The notes under the pieces are model-generated. The model was not told where the DNA came from. It worked only from the letters and a program-made list of their open reading frames with translations, and did no database searches. From Spirochaetaceae bacterium (lineage in GTDB: Bacteria; Spirochaetota; Spirochaetia; Treponematales; Breznakiellaceae): a stretch of 53,376 bases of DNA. Both the position numbers and the translations under genes were made by a program. The stretch spans positions 1 through 53,376 of the forward strand of contig JAITER010000033.1 in the NCBI GenBank assembly GCA_031281945.1. Reading direction: 5' to 3'. Positions within the stretch are counted from its first letter, which is position 1. Each line of letters begins with the position of its first letter. Shown one piece after another: positions 8,681 to 16,585 of the stretch.

Positions 8681-9697
8681 TCAACCTAATTTAGTTCCTA
8701 TAAAATTTTTTGCGCCATTCAAAAAAGAATGAAAATCCAACGCTTTTTTTGTTTGATATTGCAAAACAGACGCGCAATACAACCCGCGGCCGCACTGTAT
8801 AAAAACGCCGGTTTTACCCGCGCCCAAAACGGTTCCGGGCTCTTTACCGGCTTCCACTCCAAGTTGTGATGGAAAATACATTTTATCTGTTAAAAAAGTT
8901 CCTTCCAAGATATTGACGATTTGAGTTCCGCATTCCGTCCAGCAAAGCAGACCGGGCGAAAAAGCGCGTATTTGCGCGTCTATGGAAGCCGCGCTTTTAT
9001 ACCAATCTATACGGGCGCTCTGGCGGTTGAATTTTTCGCAAAACGTCGCTTTTGATTCATCCTGCGCCCGTCCCGCAAAATGAACAAAACCCGCTTCCGC
9101 AACTTTTTTAACCCAAGCGGCGAGCATAACGGAAGCTTTTTCCGCGACGACGGCCGATAGGCCGCCGCCTGTTTCTTCGCCTGTTAGCGGCCAGCATTCC
9201 TGCGCCAGGATTTCACCGGAATCGATTTCCTGGGCTATGCGTTGTATTGTAACGCCCGTTTCTTTATCCCGATTTAAAATCGCGGCTTCAATTGGCGATG
9301 GGCCGCGCCAGCGCGGCAGAAGCGAAGGATGTATATTGATTGCGCCGAGCGGGAAGACGGCGAGAAATTCCGGCGGAAAAATCACCCCGTAAGCGAAAGC
9401 AATTAAAATATCGTATTTTTTTTTCGCAATTTCAGCGATTTCTTCTGCGCTTATTTTATTGAATTTATGCACGTTAAAAGCCGGAAACCCCGCCTGTTCC
9501 AAAAGCGCGGAAAGTTTGTTCGCCTGCGCGCATACGGCGGAAGGCTTAAGTTCGCGCCGGCGTCCAACAATCGCATCCGGGTTGGTAAGGATTCCTGAGA
9601 CGCGGCAAACGGCCCCGCCGCTTTCTATTTGTGATTCTACCAGCATGGCCAGAGACGGACTGGCGATTTCCGGCGTTCCGGCAAATAAAATACGCAT
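8681..9697 (-). CDS. fmt: methionyl-tRNA formyltransferase
   Basis: Fmt transfers a formyl group from 10-formyl-tetrahydrofolate to initiator Met-tRNA. It has 338 residues from the ATG at 9697; a GTG one codon earlier is also possible. Family signatures are MRILFAGTPEIA at the start, the hydrolase-fold core GAINIHPSLLPRWRGPSPIE near residue 120 with the catalytic Asn and His, and the Asp of EIDSGEIL near 160. The C-terminal OB-fold domain that contacts tRNA covers roughly 210-338. Residues 30-50 (after the first strand) look longer than usual, which is a minor oddity. No clear ribosome binding site is visible. Confidence 0.95.
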   Translation of the reverse strand: MRILFAGTPEIASPSLAMLVESQIESGGAVCRVSGILTNPDAIVGRRRELKPSAVCAQANKLSALLEQAGFPAFNVHKFNKISAEEIAEIAKKKYDILIAFAYGVIFPPEFLAVFPLGAINIHPSLLPRWRGPSPIEAAILNRDKETGVTIQRIAQEIDSGEILAQECWPLTGEETGGGLSAVVAEKASVMLAAWVKKVAEAGFVHFAGRAQDESKATFCEKFNRQSARIDWYKSAASIDAQIRAFSPGLLCWTECGTQIVNILEGTFLTDKMYFPSQLGVEAGKEPGTVLGAGKTGVFIQCGRGLYCASVLQYQTKKALDFHSFLNGAKNFIGTKLG

Positions 9698-9780
9698 CAC
9701 ATTAAAAACAATACAGCGCTAATTGTGAATAAGCCAGTAATTTATAAAAGGCGAACATAAAACCATTAAAGCCCAAACGC

Positions 9781-10110
9781 CTAATAATCCAAAAAAAACA
9801 ACAGCGCGGAACAAACTAAAATAAAAAACAAAATTCCGCCTAAAACCAAATGGGAAATTCCGTTTTGTGAAGATTCGTTTTTACTGGGTTTAGTTTTTTT
9901 TGACGAATAACCGCATTTAGGGCAGCCGTCCGAAAAATCGGAAGCCGCTCCATAAAACCCGCATTTAGGACATTTTATTGACGAAAAAAAACGTCCGCAT
10001 TTAGGGCATATATTCGCGTGCTTAAGGACTTCCGTACCGCAATTGTCACAAAAAAAACGGGAAGATTTCGCCGGCAAGTTTAACTTGCAACCTTTTCCGC
10101 GCCGCCGCAA
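9781..10110 (-). CDS. zinc-ribbon membrane protein
   Basis: This small protein of up to 109 residues has several Cys-x-x-Cys pairs: CDNC near 21, CPKC near 36, CPKC near 47 and CPKC near 64. These are typical of tandem zinc ribbons. They are followed by a polar Lys/Ser linker and one C-terminal hydrophobic helix (about 86-107) that should anchor it to the membrane. The start is uncertain: the frame opens with TTG at 10110, inside the fmdB-like gene, and another TTG at 10077 lies just past that gene's stop codon. Either way it is translationally linked to the gene upstream. Function unknown. Confidence 0.6.
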   Translation of the reverse strand: MRRRGKGCKLNLPAKSSRFFCDNCGTEVLKHANICPKCGRFFSSIKCPKCGFYGAASDFSDGCPKCGYSSKKTKPSKNESSQNGISHLVLGGILFFILVCSALLFFLDY

Positions 10111-10385
10111 ACGCCAGAACCGGCCTTGGGACAGGAATCGCAGGGAGCGGCGGGTTTATCCGGCGAGGGTTTAACGCCGCCATCTTTTGCGGGCTTTGCG
10201 GCGGGAGCGGCTTTATCGGTAACATAAAATCCGCCGCCTTTAAAAATAATTCCGCCGCCGCCGTTAATTAAACGGCGCAATTCTTTTCCACATTCAGGAC
10301 ATTCTTTAAGCGGCTCGTCCGCCATTCTTTGGAAAATCTCGAAACGGTGATTACAACTTTTACATTCATATTCGTAGGTGGGCAT
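10080..10385 (-). CDS. FmdB-type putative regulatory zinc-ribbon protein
   Basis: The protein has 101 residues from the ATG at 10385, chosen because MPTYEYECKSCNHRFE is the standard FmdB/YhbB N-terminus; the upstream extension is not family-like. Two CxxC pairs (CKSC near 8 and CPEC near 31) form a single zinc ribbon. A Gly-rich segment with GGGFYVTD comes next. The tail is Ala/Pro/Lys-rich and carries extra Cys residues (CDSC and GVCGG). The family has no proven biochemical role. It is divergent from tRNA-Gln, separated by about 230 nt. Confidence 0.85.
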   Translation of the reverse strand: MPTYEYECKSCNHRFEIFQRMADEPLKECPECGKELRRLINGGGGIIFKGGGFYVTDKAAPAAKPAKDGGVKPSPDKPAAPCDSCPKAGSGVCGGAEKVAS

Positions 10386-10576
10386 ATAAAAAAGATAATC
10401 AATTTGTTTTTTTTGAACAAGATAATGCGCTTCCATTTTTATACAATGCGGAAAGCCGCCCATTACAAAGCCTACGCAAAGCGCGGAATTTTAGACGCCG
10501 GCCTGGTTTTACGTTTTACCACGGCAACCCATGTAAAATACACCTTTCTGTTTAGATTTACACAAAAACAATTCTC

Positions 10577-10606
10577 TAGACCAAAAGTAGAATTCTATGG
10601 TATTTT
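10577..10606 (+). promoter_or_regulatory. possible promoter of tRNA-Gln and the M30 operon
   Basis: TAGACC (10577-10582) and TATTTT (10601-10606) are separated by 18 nt. Both match the housekeeping consensus at four of six positions, and the -10 ends 11 nt before the mature tRNA. The surrounding A/T richness makes this a weak call. Confidence 0.3.
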
Positions 10607-10617
10607 AAAACGCTTAT

Positions 10618-10688
10618 TCCCCGGTTGTGTAATGGTAGCACGGCAGACTCTGGATCTGCTTGTGGGGGTTCAAATCCTCCCTGGGGAA
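10618..10688 (+). tRNA. tRNA-Gln (anticodon CTG)
   Basis: This 71-nt cloverleaf has an acceptor stem TCCCCGG with CTGGGGA (one G-T), a D arm GTGT with GCAC, an anticodon stem GCAGA with TCTGC, the loop CTCTGGA giving anticodon CTG, a 4-nt variable region, a T arm GGGGG with CCTCC, and the loop TTCAAAT. The discriminator base is A and CCA is not encoded. The start of the downstream lipoprotein gene lies only 30 nt past the tRNA 3' end, so the two may share a transcript. Confidence 0.93.
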
Positions 10689-10718
10689 ATTGGGGTTTGT
10701 CATGGCGCTTGGGTTGTA

Positions 10719-12488
10719 ATGAAAAAAATCACACCGGCTATTTTCATGATTTGCATGGTCTTTGCATTGTTGGGTTGCGAATCAAAGATTGAAACCCCCC
10801 AATTGCCGGAAAAAGAAAACCCGGCTGGCGGCGTTAATTCAGTAATCTACATAGACGCGGAAAACGAACTTGATGAAACAGACGGCGTAACCGGCCCCGG
10901 CGTCTACCCGCTTGAATTTGAGGCGGCTTCGGAAGTTGAAATCAAAAACCTTCAAAACAAAGACGTCTACCTTGTTATGGTTAATTTTTCCGGCAGCCAG
11001 GCCAACGGCGGCAAAATCGTTGACTCATGGCTTAAAACCAGCGCTACAACAAATGAAGAGCAGTCCGCAAGCGTTAAAAACGCCGACACACCCGCGCAAA
11101 ACGTTCAAAATGAAGTTACGCCAATTCGTTACGACAACATGGAAGCCGCTATGTTCAATCCTCCGCCAATTAAAAGGACGGGGACGGTTAACAACGCGCT
11201 CTCCAGCGTATCCATCAACGGAAAGCCTCAACAAAACACGGGTATAATATACATTCCGGGACAAACCTCAAGAACTTTTTGGATACGGCGAAAAAAAAAC
11301 GAGGTATGGTATCAATTAAACGCGACATTGCGGGCGGCCAACGAATTTTGCCATGTTTGGGTCGCCGATGAAAACTTTGACGCCATGCCCGCCGCAAACA
11401 GTTCGATTAATGACAACAAAGTAAACGAAGACCAAGCCCTGGCGATTGCGCAAAAATTCGCGGATATTTACGAAAAAACAACCGGATTGTTCGGCTACGA
11501 ATACGGCGGCGGGCCGGAAGGCGGGGGCGGCATAGACAATCTAAAAGAAGTGCAGATTTTTATTCACGACATATACGAAGACTTCACTCCAAGCCAAGTC
11601 GGCGGCACTATAGGCTATTTTTGGTCGAAAGATGAATACACGCAAGTGGAATTAGAGTCGATTGATTTACAAAGCCAATACAAATCGAATTATGCGGAAA
11701 TGTTTTACATGGACGCGCATTTTTTAGACAGGTTCCCTGAAACAACGTATTCAACGCTGATTCACGAATTTCAGCACATGATACATTACAATCAAAAAAA
11801 ACTTACGCACGGTTTAAATTCAAGCCTATGGTATAACGAAATGCTTTCCATGTTGGCGGAAGACGTTATTTGTGAATTTATAAACATTAAAACCACTTCC
11901 GAAGCGCACCCTATAAACGGGCGCATTCCATTGTTTTTGAGCTCATATAATACTTCCGCCCCAAGCGACTGGGTGAACAGCAGCAATTCCGACGAGCTTT
12001 ATTCGTATTCCTCCGCATACGCATTCGGCGCCTACTTAGCCCGGAATTTCGGCGGAGCGGCGCTTATAAAAGAAATGATGAACAATAACGCCGTAGACGC
12101 CGCTTCTATAGAACAAGCCGTAAACAATCTGACGGGAGGAAAATGGACTTTCAAAAAATTGTTGCAAAAATACTCGGAAACTCTTGTTTACACAGGCGCG
12201 GCGACGCTAAACGCTTCATTTAACAAAACCGTAAAATCAGGAATCGGAAGCCTGGAATACACATTTCAGGGCTTCAATATTAATAATATAAAAAGATTAA
12301 CAAAAAATGACAGAAACGGCTCCGGCGCGTATTTTTTCTCGCAAGAGGAAAATTGGAAGTTACAAAATAATACATTCATTTTATTTCATGAAACCGACTG
12401 GCGCGGCATTACAGGTTCATTAAACCTTAATTTAAAAAACATTCCAGGTGGAACAAAACTATATATTATGCTAAAAAAACATACATGA
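10719..12488 (+). CDS. secreted zinc metallopeptidase lipoprotein, M30 (hyicolysin)-like
   Basis: The protein has 589 residues from the ATG at 10719. The ORF is open far upstream through the tRNA, but the real start must be here because a lipoprotein signal begins at once (Lys-Lys, hydrophobic core, lipobox LLGC with Cys near residue 20). Residues about 60-110 form a beta-rich N-terminal module. The catalytic motif HEFQHMIHY near residue 350 matches HExxH of the M30/hyicolysin peptidases, with the downstream WYNEMLSMLAED segment a likely third-ligand region. It should act on the cell surface or in the periplasm as a protease. No good ribosome binding site precedes the ATG. Its last codon overlaps the barrel gene by 4 nt (ATGA), so the peptidase and barrel are made together. 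Confidence 0.82.
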   Translation: MKKITPAIFMICMVFALLGCESKIETPQLPEKENPAGGVNSVIYIDAENELDETDGVTGPGVYPLEFEAASEVEIKNLQNKDVYLVMVNFSGSQANGGKIVDSWLKTSATTNEEQSASVKNADTPAQNVQNEVTPIRYDNMEAAMFNPPPIKRTGTVNNALSSVSINGKPQQNTGIIYIPGQTSRTFWIRRKKNEVWYQLNATLRAANEFCHVWVADENFDAMPAANSSINDNKVNEDQALAIAQKFADIYEKTTGLFGYEYGGGPEGGGGIDNLKEVQIFIHDIYEDFTPSQVGGTIGYFWSKDEYTQVELESIDLQSQYKSNYAEMFYMDAHFLDRFPETTYSTLIHEFQHMIHYNQKKLTHGLNSSLWYNEMLSMLAEDVICEFINIKTTSEAHPINGRIPLFLSSYNTSAPSDWVNSSNSDELYSYSSAYAFGAYLARNFGGAALIKEMMNNNAVDAASIEQAVNNLTGGKWTFKKLLQKYSETLVYTGAATLNASFNKTVKSGIGSLEYTFQGFNINNIKRLTKNDRNGSGAYFFSQEENWKLQNNTFILFHETDWRGITGSLNLNLKNIPGGTKLYIMLKKHT

Positions 12489-14338
12489 AAAAGACTATTT
12501 TTATTTTATTCGCTGTTTTACAATGCAGTCTTGTTTTCGGTCAAACAAACACATCCATTCCGTTAAACGACCCTGTTTATCAATTTTTAGAAATCTGCGA
12601 GCTTCGAGGCCTTTGCCAGCCCTTGCCAAAGGTAAAACCATATACACTAAAAACAATTCTTGGAGCGCTTACTCAAATAGAAAATGCGGACGGACGTTTT
12701 TTGCTCACACAAAATGAACGCATAATCATTCAAAGAGCGCGGGAAAGGCTAAATAACAAAAAAACCGGATTTAACCCCCAAAATGGGCTTTACCGGATAG
12801 AAACCAACAATCAAGAAGGATTGCGCATAAGCGCGGAAGCGGGCGTCGCGGCTGAAACAACCCTTTCCGGCGGTTTTTATTTAAAAGACAGCCTTTTTGG
12901 AAGCGGTTTTGAACCGGGCCTTGATTTTTGGCTTTCTTTTCATGTAGTGGGGGACATAGGCGATAATTTTTCATATTATATCGGAATTTCCGGCGGTTTG
13001 ATGTATGCAAACCGGAATTATTTAGGTAAAAATTTTTTATATTACGACGGCTACGAAGAAGGGAAAAAAGATGAAACAAAAAATGTTTATACACAACCGC
13101 GCGCTTTTTTCCCGTACGGATACAAAGCAAAATGGGACGGCGTAGTTTGGGAAATACCGAATATAAACAACGCTGATTTTCTTGCCTGGCCTGTTGATTT
13201 TTCAATAGGATACGGCACAACTTCCGAGATTGCCGGAACCTTTCTTTCCGACTCGATTTTTTACAGAGTGGGGCGCCTTCCGCGTGAATACGGCGGAATA
13301 TTTCACGGCTACAGCCTGGATTTGAACGCTGCGGCTCAACCTTTTTTTGGAGTTGATCTTACTATTTCACCTTTTAATTGGATCGCCATTTCAAGCTTGA
13401 CCGGCGTTCTGGAATTTTACAGCGAAGAAGGCATAAAAGCTTCAGCTTACGGATTCCAAAATATGTATACAATTTCGCAAATAGAATTAATGTATAAAAA
13501 CTATATACATTTTGGATTTGGAAGCGCTGTAGTTTGGCCCAAACGCTTTGAACTCGGCTACATATTGCCAATAATAGACAAACACTTTTATCAAATGGCT
13601 ATAGGCGATTTTGACAACACCGCCGAATTTGCGAATCTAAAGTTACAGGCGCCGGGGGTGGGCGCTGTGTGGGCCTCGTTGTTTTTGGATGAAATAAATC
13701 CAGAACCAGGAATTTTTCAACTGGACAGGGCGCTTTACGCTTTTCAGTTTGGCGCTGTTGTAAACACGCCTTTTTTGCCTTTTGGAAAATTGGAGTTAAG
13801 CTACACAAAAATTGAGCCTTATGTTTACACTCATCCAAAAATAGAAACCCCGTGGTATTCCGACCGTCTTATGGAACAAGCTTTTTTAAATCACGGCGAT
13901 ATGCTGGGTTATTACCTAAAACCCAATTCGGACGAAATTAAAGCAAAAATTTCTTTTGCGCCAGCCGCAAGATTGCTGGCCAACGCCCAATACCAGTTAA
14001 TCCGGCACGGCGCTGAATTCGGCGATTTACAGGTAGACGGCAGTTCGGGCCTTAGCGAGCTGGGAGACGACCGCAGTAAAGACCCGCACTACCGCAAATT
14101 CTTTTTAAGAGACGGCGCATACGAGTGGAATCACATAATAAAATTTGGCGTAAACTGGGAGGCGCCGCGCACGGCGATACAAATTTTCGCCGAAACTGGC
14201 GTTTCTATTCAATACTTTACCGCTATTACAGAAGGAAAACCCAACGACGGCAGCCCGCACCCTTACAAAATAAGTAAAACATATCCAAGCTCATCGGCTA
14301 TTTTTCTTACGGCGGGCGTCCGTGTTTTTAACCGGTAG
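12485..14338 (+). CDS. Wzi-like outer-membrane beta-barrel protein
   Basis: The protein has 617 residues. A signal peptide (Lys-Lys-Thr, hydrophobic to about 17, cleavage near VFGQ) precedes a helical segment (about 25-60, NDPVYQFLEICELRGL), which resembles the N-terminus of capsule-assembly (Wzi/CapD-type) barrels. The rest is aromatic-rich, with alternating hydrophobic patterns typical of transmembrane beta strands, and ends in GVRVFNR. By family knowledge Wzi-type barrels hold surface polysaccharide. In spirochaetes related barrels have no assigned ligand, so the role is inferred only from architecture. Translation is coupled to the M30 lipoprotein. Confidence 0.65.
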   Translation: MKKTIFILFAVLQCSLVFGQTNTSIPLNDPVYQFLEICELRGLCQPLPKVKPYTLKTILGALTQIENADGRFLLTQNERIIIQRARERLNNKKTGFNPQNGLYRIETNNQEGLRISAEAGVAAETTLSGGFYLKDSLFGSGFEPGLDFWLSFHVVGDIGDNFSYYIGISGGLMYANRNYLGKNFLYYDGYEEGKKDETKNVYTQPRAFFPYGYKAKWDGVVWEIPNINNADFLAWPVDFSIGYGTTSEIAGTFLSDSIFYRVGRLPREYGGIFHGYSLDLNAAAQPFFGVDLTISPFNWIAISSLTGVLEFYSEEGIKASAYGFQNMYTISQIELMYKNYIHFGFGSAVVWPKRFELGYILPIIDKHFYQMAIGDFDNTAEFANLKLQAPGVGAVWASLFLDEINPEPGIFQLDRALYAFQFGAVVNTPFLPFGKLELSYTKIEPYVYTHPKIETPWYSDRLMEQAFLNHGDMLGYYLKPNSDEIKAKISFAPAARLLANAQYQLIRHGAEFGDLQVDGSSGLSELGDDRSKDPHYRKFFLRDGAYEWNHIIKFGVNWEAPRTAIQIFAETGVSIQYFTAITEGKPNDGSPHPYKISKTYPSSSAIFLTAGVRVFNR

Positions 14339-14531
14339 ACAAGTACACGCATGGCATAAAGGCCGCAACAAAGCGGCTTATAACCATATACCGTTATCAA
14401 AAACGGCTTGTGCGCCTGTTTTGCAAACAAGCGGCCCTAACGCGCTTCAAACCAGGCCTGCTTTTGATAATGGAATTGCTCAACAACCCGGCTGGCCGCC
14501 TGCTAACCTGCAGGACTAAGCTTGCAAGTCT

Positions 14532-14571
14532 TGCGGTTTTTCCGGCTAAAGCCTTGCAAAACCGCATTTTT
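14532..14571 (+). terminator. intrinsic terminator-like hairpin downstream of the barrel gene
   Basis: A 9-bp stem TGCGGTTTT / AAAACCGCA encloses a smaller GGC-TAAA-GCC stem and is followed by five T residues. It is about 195 nt past the barrel stop, implying a long 3' UTR. Confidence 0.55.
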
Positions 14572-14577
14572 AGCGGA

Positions 14578-14638
14578 AGCTGGCTGAACCAAGACTGGGC
14601 TTTGGTAATCAAGCCTTAAGCTTGGGTTCAGCACAGCT
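14578..14638 (+). other. extended imperfect stem-loop
   Basis: AGCTG-g-CTGAACCAAG (14578-14593) pairs with CTTGGGTTCAG-ca-CAGCT (14621-14638), and an internal GGCTT/AAGCC stem (14599-14603 and 14611-14615) nests inside. No T tract follows. It is too long and regular to dismiss and too short to identify as a known RNA family. Confidence 0.45.
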
Positions 14639-14834
14639 CTAATGTTTTAACATAAAAGAAATCGCTAAAGTAAAAACATCGCATAACAGGCCGCGCAATT
14701 GTGGAAATTACTATATCACGCTGGTTTTTTTAAGAAATGTTTAACGGAAGACGCCGTCCAGGGAATCTCCGGCAAAGCAAAAACGGCTTTCCCTCTTTAA
14801 ATTCTACGACTTTTTGTGTTAACATTTTATTTAA

Positions 14835-15854
14835 ATGGGTGATAAAATTCCATCTGAACGCAAGAAAGCGTCTGCCTGTACTTTTTTTGATACCGTACAA
14901 AACATAACAGAAGCATATTTAACAAAAAGGGCGCGAAAAAAGCGTCTGCATAAAGAAAAACAAGCAAAAAAACACATCATAGTTGATTGGCTGGAAGCTT
15001 TTATATGGGCGGCGAGCGTTGTTTTGCTAATTAATCAATATTTTTTACAGGCGTATCAAATACCGTCCGGCTCCATGATAGACACTCTGCAAATTGGCGA
15101 TCATGTTTTTGTAAACAAGCTTGTGTACGGACCTGAATTGCTTCCTGGAATAGGCAAAATAAAAAGCCCCATACAACCAAAACGGAATGACGTCATCATT
15201 TTTGAAAATCCGGCGTATATTTCAAACGGGCCTGTTTTTGATATAGCGCAACGCATCATATATATGTTAACAATGTCGCTTGTAGATATAGACAAAGACG
15301 AAAACGGAAAGCCCAAAGCTCATTTTTTGATTAAAAGAGCGGTGGGAACAGGCGGCGATCTTTTTATAAACAAAGACGGCGAAATGTTTATTAAATTTGC
15401 GGGTGAAACTCGTTTTGTAAGCGAGCGCGATTACAATAAAGCAAGAGGGTGGAACCATAATATTTCGCGCATGATTAACCCCGAAGACTATCCTTCGCTA
15501 AAGGCGGCGGCAAAAGCGGCGGCTTACTCTTACATAGGCGTTCAGGCGCCGGAGGAAACCACCGGAAAAGCGGCGGAAAACAGTCAGTGGATGCGCTTTG
15601 TAAACGACATAACCTTTGACGCGACATGGCTTTCGGTTTTACGAAACGCGTATCCGCACGATTCCCGTTATGCGTCATTATACGCCCGCAGAACAGCGGG
15701 CTGGTATGTTGGCGAAGGCCGCATACTGCCTTTGGGAGACAACCGCGACAACTCGCATGACGGCCGTTATTTTGGGGCGGTAAAAAAATCACGGGTTTTG
15801 GGGAAAGGAACATTTAAGCATTGGCCTATTTCTAGAATAGGCGTAATTAGGTAG
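14835..15854 (+). CDS. lepB: signal peptidase I (first of two tandem copies)
   Basis: This inner-membrane protease cleaves signal peptides. It has 339 residues. A charged N-terminus (1-47, many Lys/Arg) precedes one membrane helix (about 51-72) and the catalytic loop QIPSGSMIDTL with nucleophile Ser80. The box RNDVIIFENP is near 117, the general-base Lys167 lies in FLIKRAVGTGGD, and LGDNRDNSHDGRYFG is near 300. All S26 family boxes are intact. A roughly 120-residue insertion between the Lys box and the final box makes it longer than minimal enzymes. No clear ribosome binding site precedes the ATG. A second signal peptidase gene follows after 4 nt. Confidence 0.95.
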   Translation: MGDKIPSERKKASACTFFDTVQNITEAYLTKRARKKRLHKEKQAKKHIIVDWLEAFIWAASVVLLINQYFLQAYQIPSGSMIDTLQIGDHVFVNKLVYGPELLPGIGKIKSPIQPKRNDVIIFENPAYISNGPVFDIAQRIIYMLTMSLVDIDKDENGKPKAHFLIKRAVGTGGDLFINKDGEMFIKFAGETRFVSERDYNKARGWNHNISRMINPEDYPSLKAAAKAAAYSYIGVQAPEETTGKAAENSQWMRFVNDITFDATWLSVLRNAYPHDSRYASLYARRTAGWYVGEGRILPLGDNRDNSHDGRYFGAVKKSRVLGKGTFKHWPISRIGVIR

Positions 15855-15858
15855 CGCG

Positions 15859-16584
15859 ATGTTTACAAGGTGGCGAAAATATTCATACACCGATCGGCGA
15901 ATAGGCAATTTAAAAAAGCTAAAAGCGCTTTTGTGGGTTGGAATTTTTTTTTCAGCTTACGCAATAATCACTTCGTTTGTAATTATTTTATGTGATTTAG
16001 AAAACCAGTCCATGACGCCTGAATTTAAATCAGGCGAGCGTTTTACGTTTCTTTCATTCGGAATAAAAAGGGCTATTCCTCAACTTCCAATTCTAAATCC
16101 ATTACCTTTGGAAAGAGGCGACGTCGTTTTAATAAAGATGAAATCACAGGAAAATCAAAGCTTTTTTTTGACTGTTGCGGACAAATTCTGCCGCTTTTTA
16201 ACTTTTGGACGTTTAGGTTTGCATGAAGGAATTGAACGAAACTTTCTTAAACGGGTAATCGCGACGCCTGGCGATGAAATATCCATGAGCAATTTTGTTA
16301 TGCGGGTAAAGCCCGCTAACGGCAGTTTTACATTTACCGAATTTGAATTATCAGAAAAATTATATACTATAAACATACCGGAAATTCCTCCGCTTTGGGA
16401 TCAATCAATACCTTTTTCTGGAAACGTGGAACAAACCGTACTTGGCGAGGGAATGTATTACCTTCTTTCCGACAATCGCTCCAACACAAACGATTCACGC
16501 ACGTGGGGGCCTGTTCATGCGCGCAATATAGCGGGAAAACTTCTATTCCGTTATTGGCCCATAATACGTTTTGGCAAGGTGTAA
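15859..16584 (+). CDS. signal peptidase I paralogue
   Basis: The protein has 241 residues. A basic cytoplasmic segment (1-20) and one membrane helix (about 24-45) precede NQSMTPEFKSGERF with the likely nucleophile Ser51. Lys131 in FLKRVIATPGDE and LSDNRSNTNDSRTWGPV near 208 complete the S26 boxes. Serine and lysine are both present, so it should be active. It is well diverged from its neighbour, pointing to an old duplication or different substrates. It begins 4 nt after the first copy ends, with a ribosome site probably in the end of that gene, and leads directly into the aroDE-like gene. Confidence 0.9.
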   Translation: MFTRWRKYSYTDRRIGNLKKLKALLWVGIFFSAYAIITSFVIILCDLENQSMTPEFKSGERFTFLSFGIKRAIPQLPILNPLPLERGDVVLIKMKSQENQSFFLTVADKFCRFLTFGRLGLHEGIERNFLKRVIATPGDEISMSNFVMRVKPANGSFTFTEFELSEKLYTINIPEIPPLWDQSIPFSGNVEQTVLGEGMYYLLSDNRSNTNDSRTWGPVHARNIAGKLLFRYWPIIRFGKV

Positions 16585-16585
16585 T

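Larger units (their letters stand above)
14339..14834. other. 496-nt non-coding stretch rich in stem-loops
   Basis: No convincing gene is present; both-strand ORFs of 60-70 codons here lack ribosome binding sites and recognisable composition. The left half contains at least four inverted repeats: GGCCGC with GCGGCT (14361-14378), GCTTGT with ACAAGC (about 14406-14432), TGCGGTTTT with AAAACCGCA (14532-14566), and an extended arm 14578-14638. The right half (14640-14834) is A/T-rich and includes a weaker AGGGAA/TTCCCT pair (14759-14793) before the signal-peptidase start. The stretch could be the long 3' UTR of the barrel gene plus a structured RNA or repeat element. Confidence 0.6.

Noticed and set aside
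10329..10718. Upstream extension of the M30 gene through the tRNA
   Set aside because: The frame is open by chance; it crosses a perfect tRNA-Gln, and a lipoprotein signal begins at 10719.
14397..14619. Overlapping ORFs of about 70 codons on both strands in the hairpin region
   Set aside because: No ribosome site, no domain or signal peptide, and the sequence is dominated by inverted repeats, which readily give open frames on both strands.
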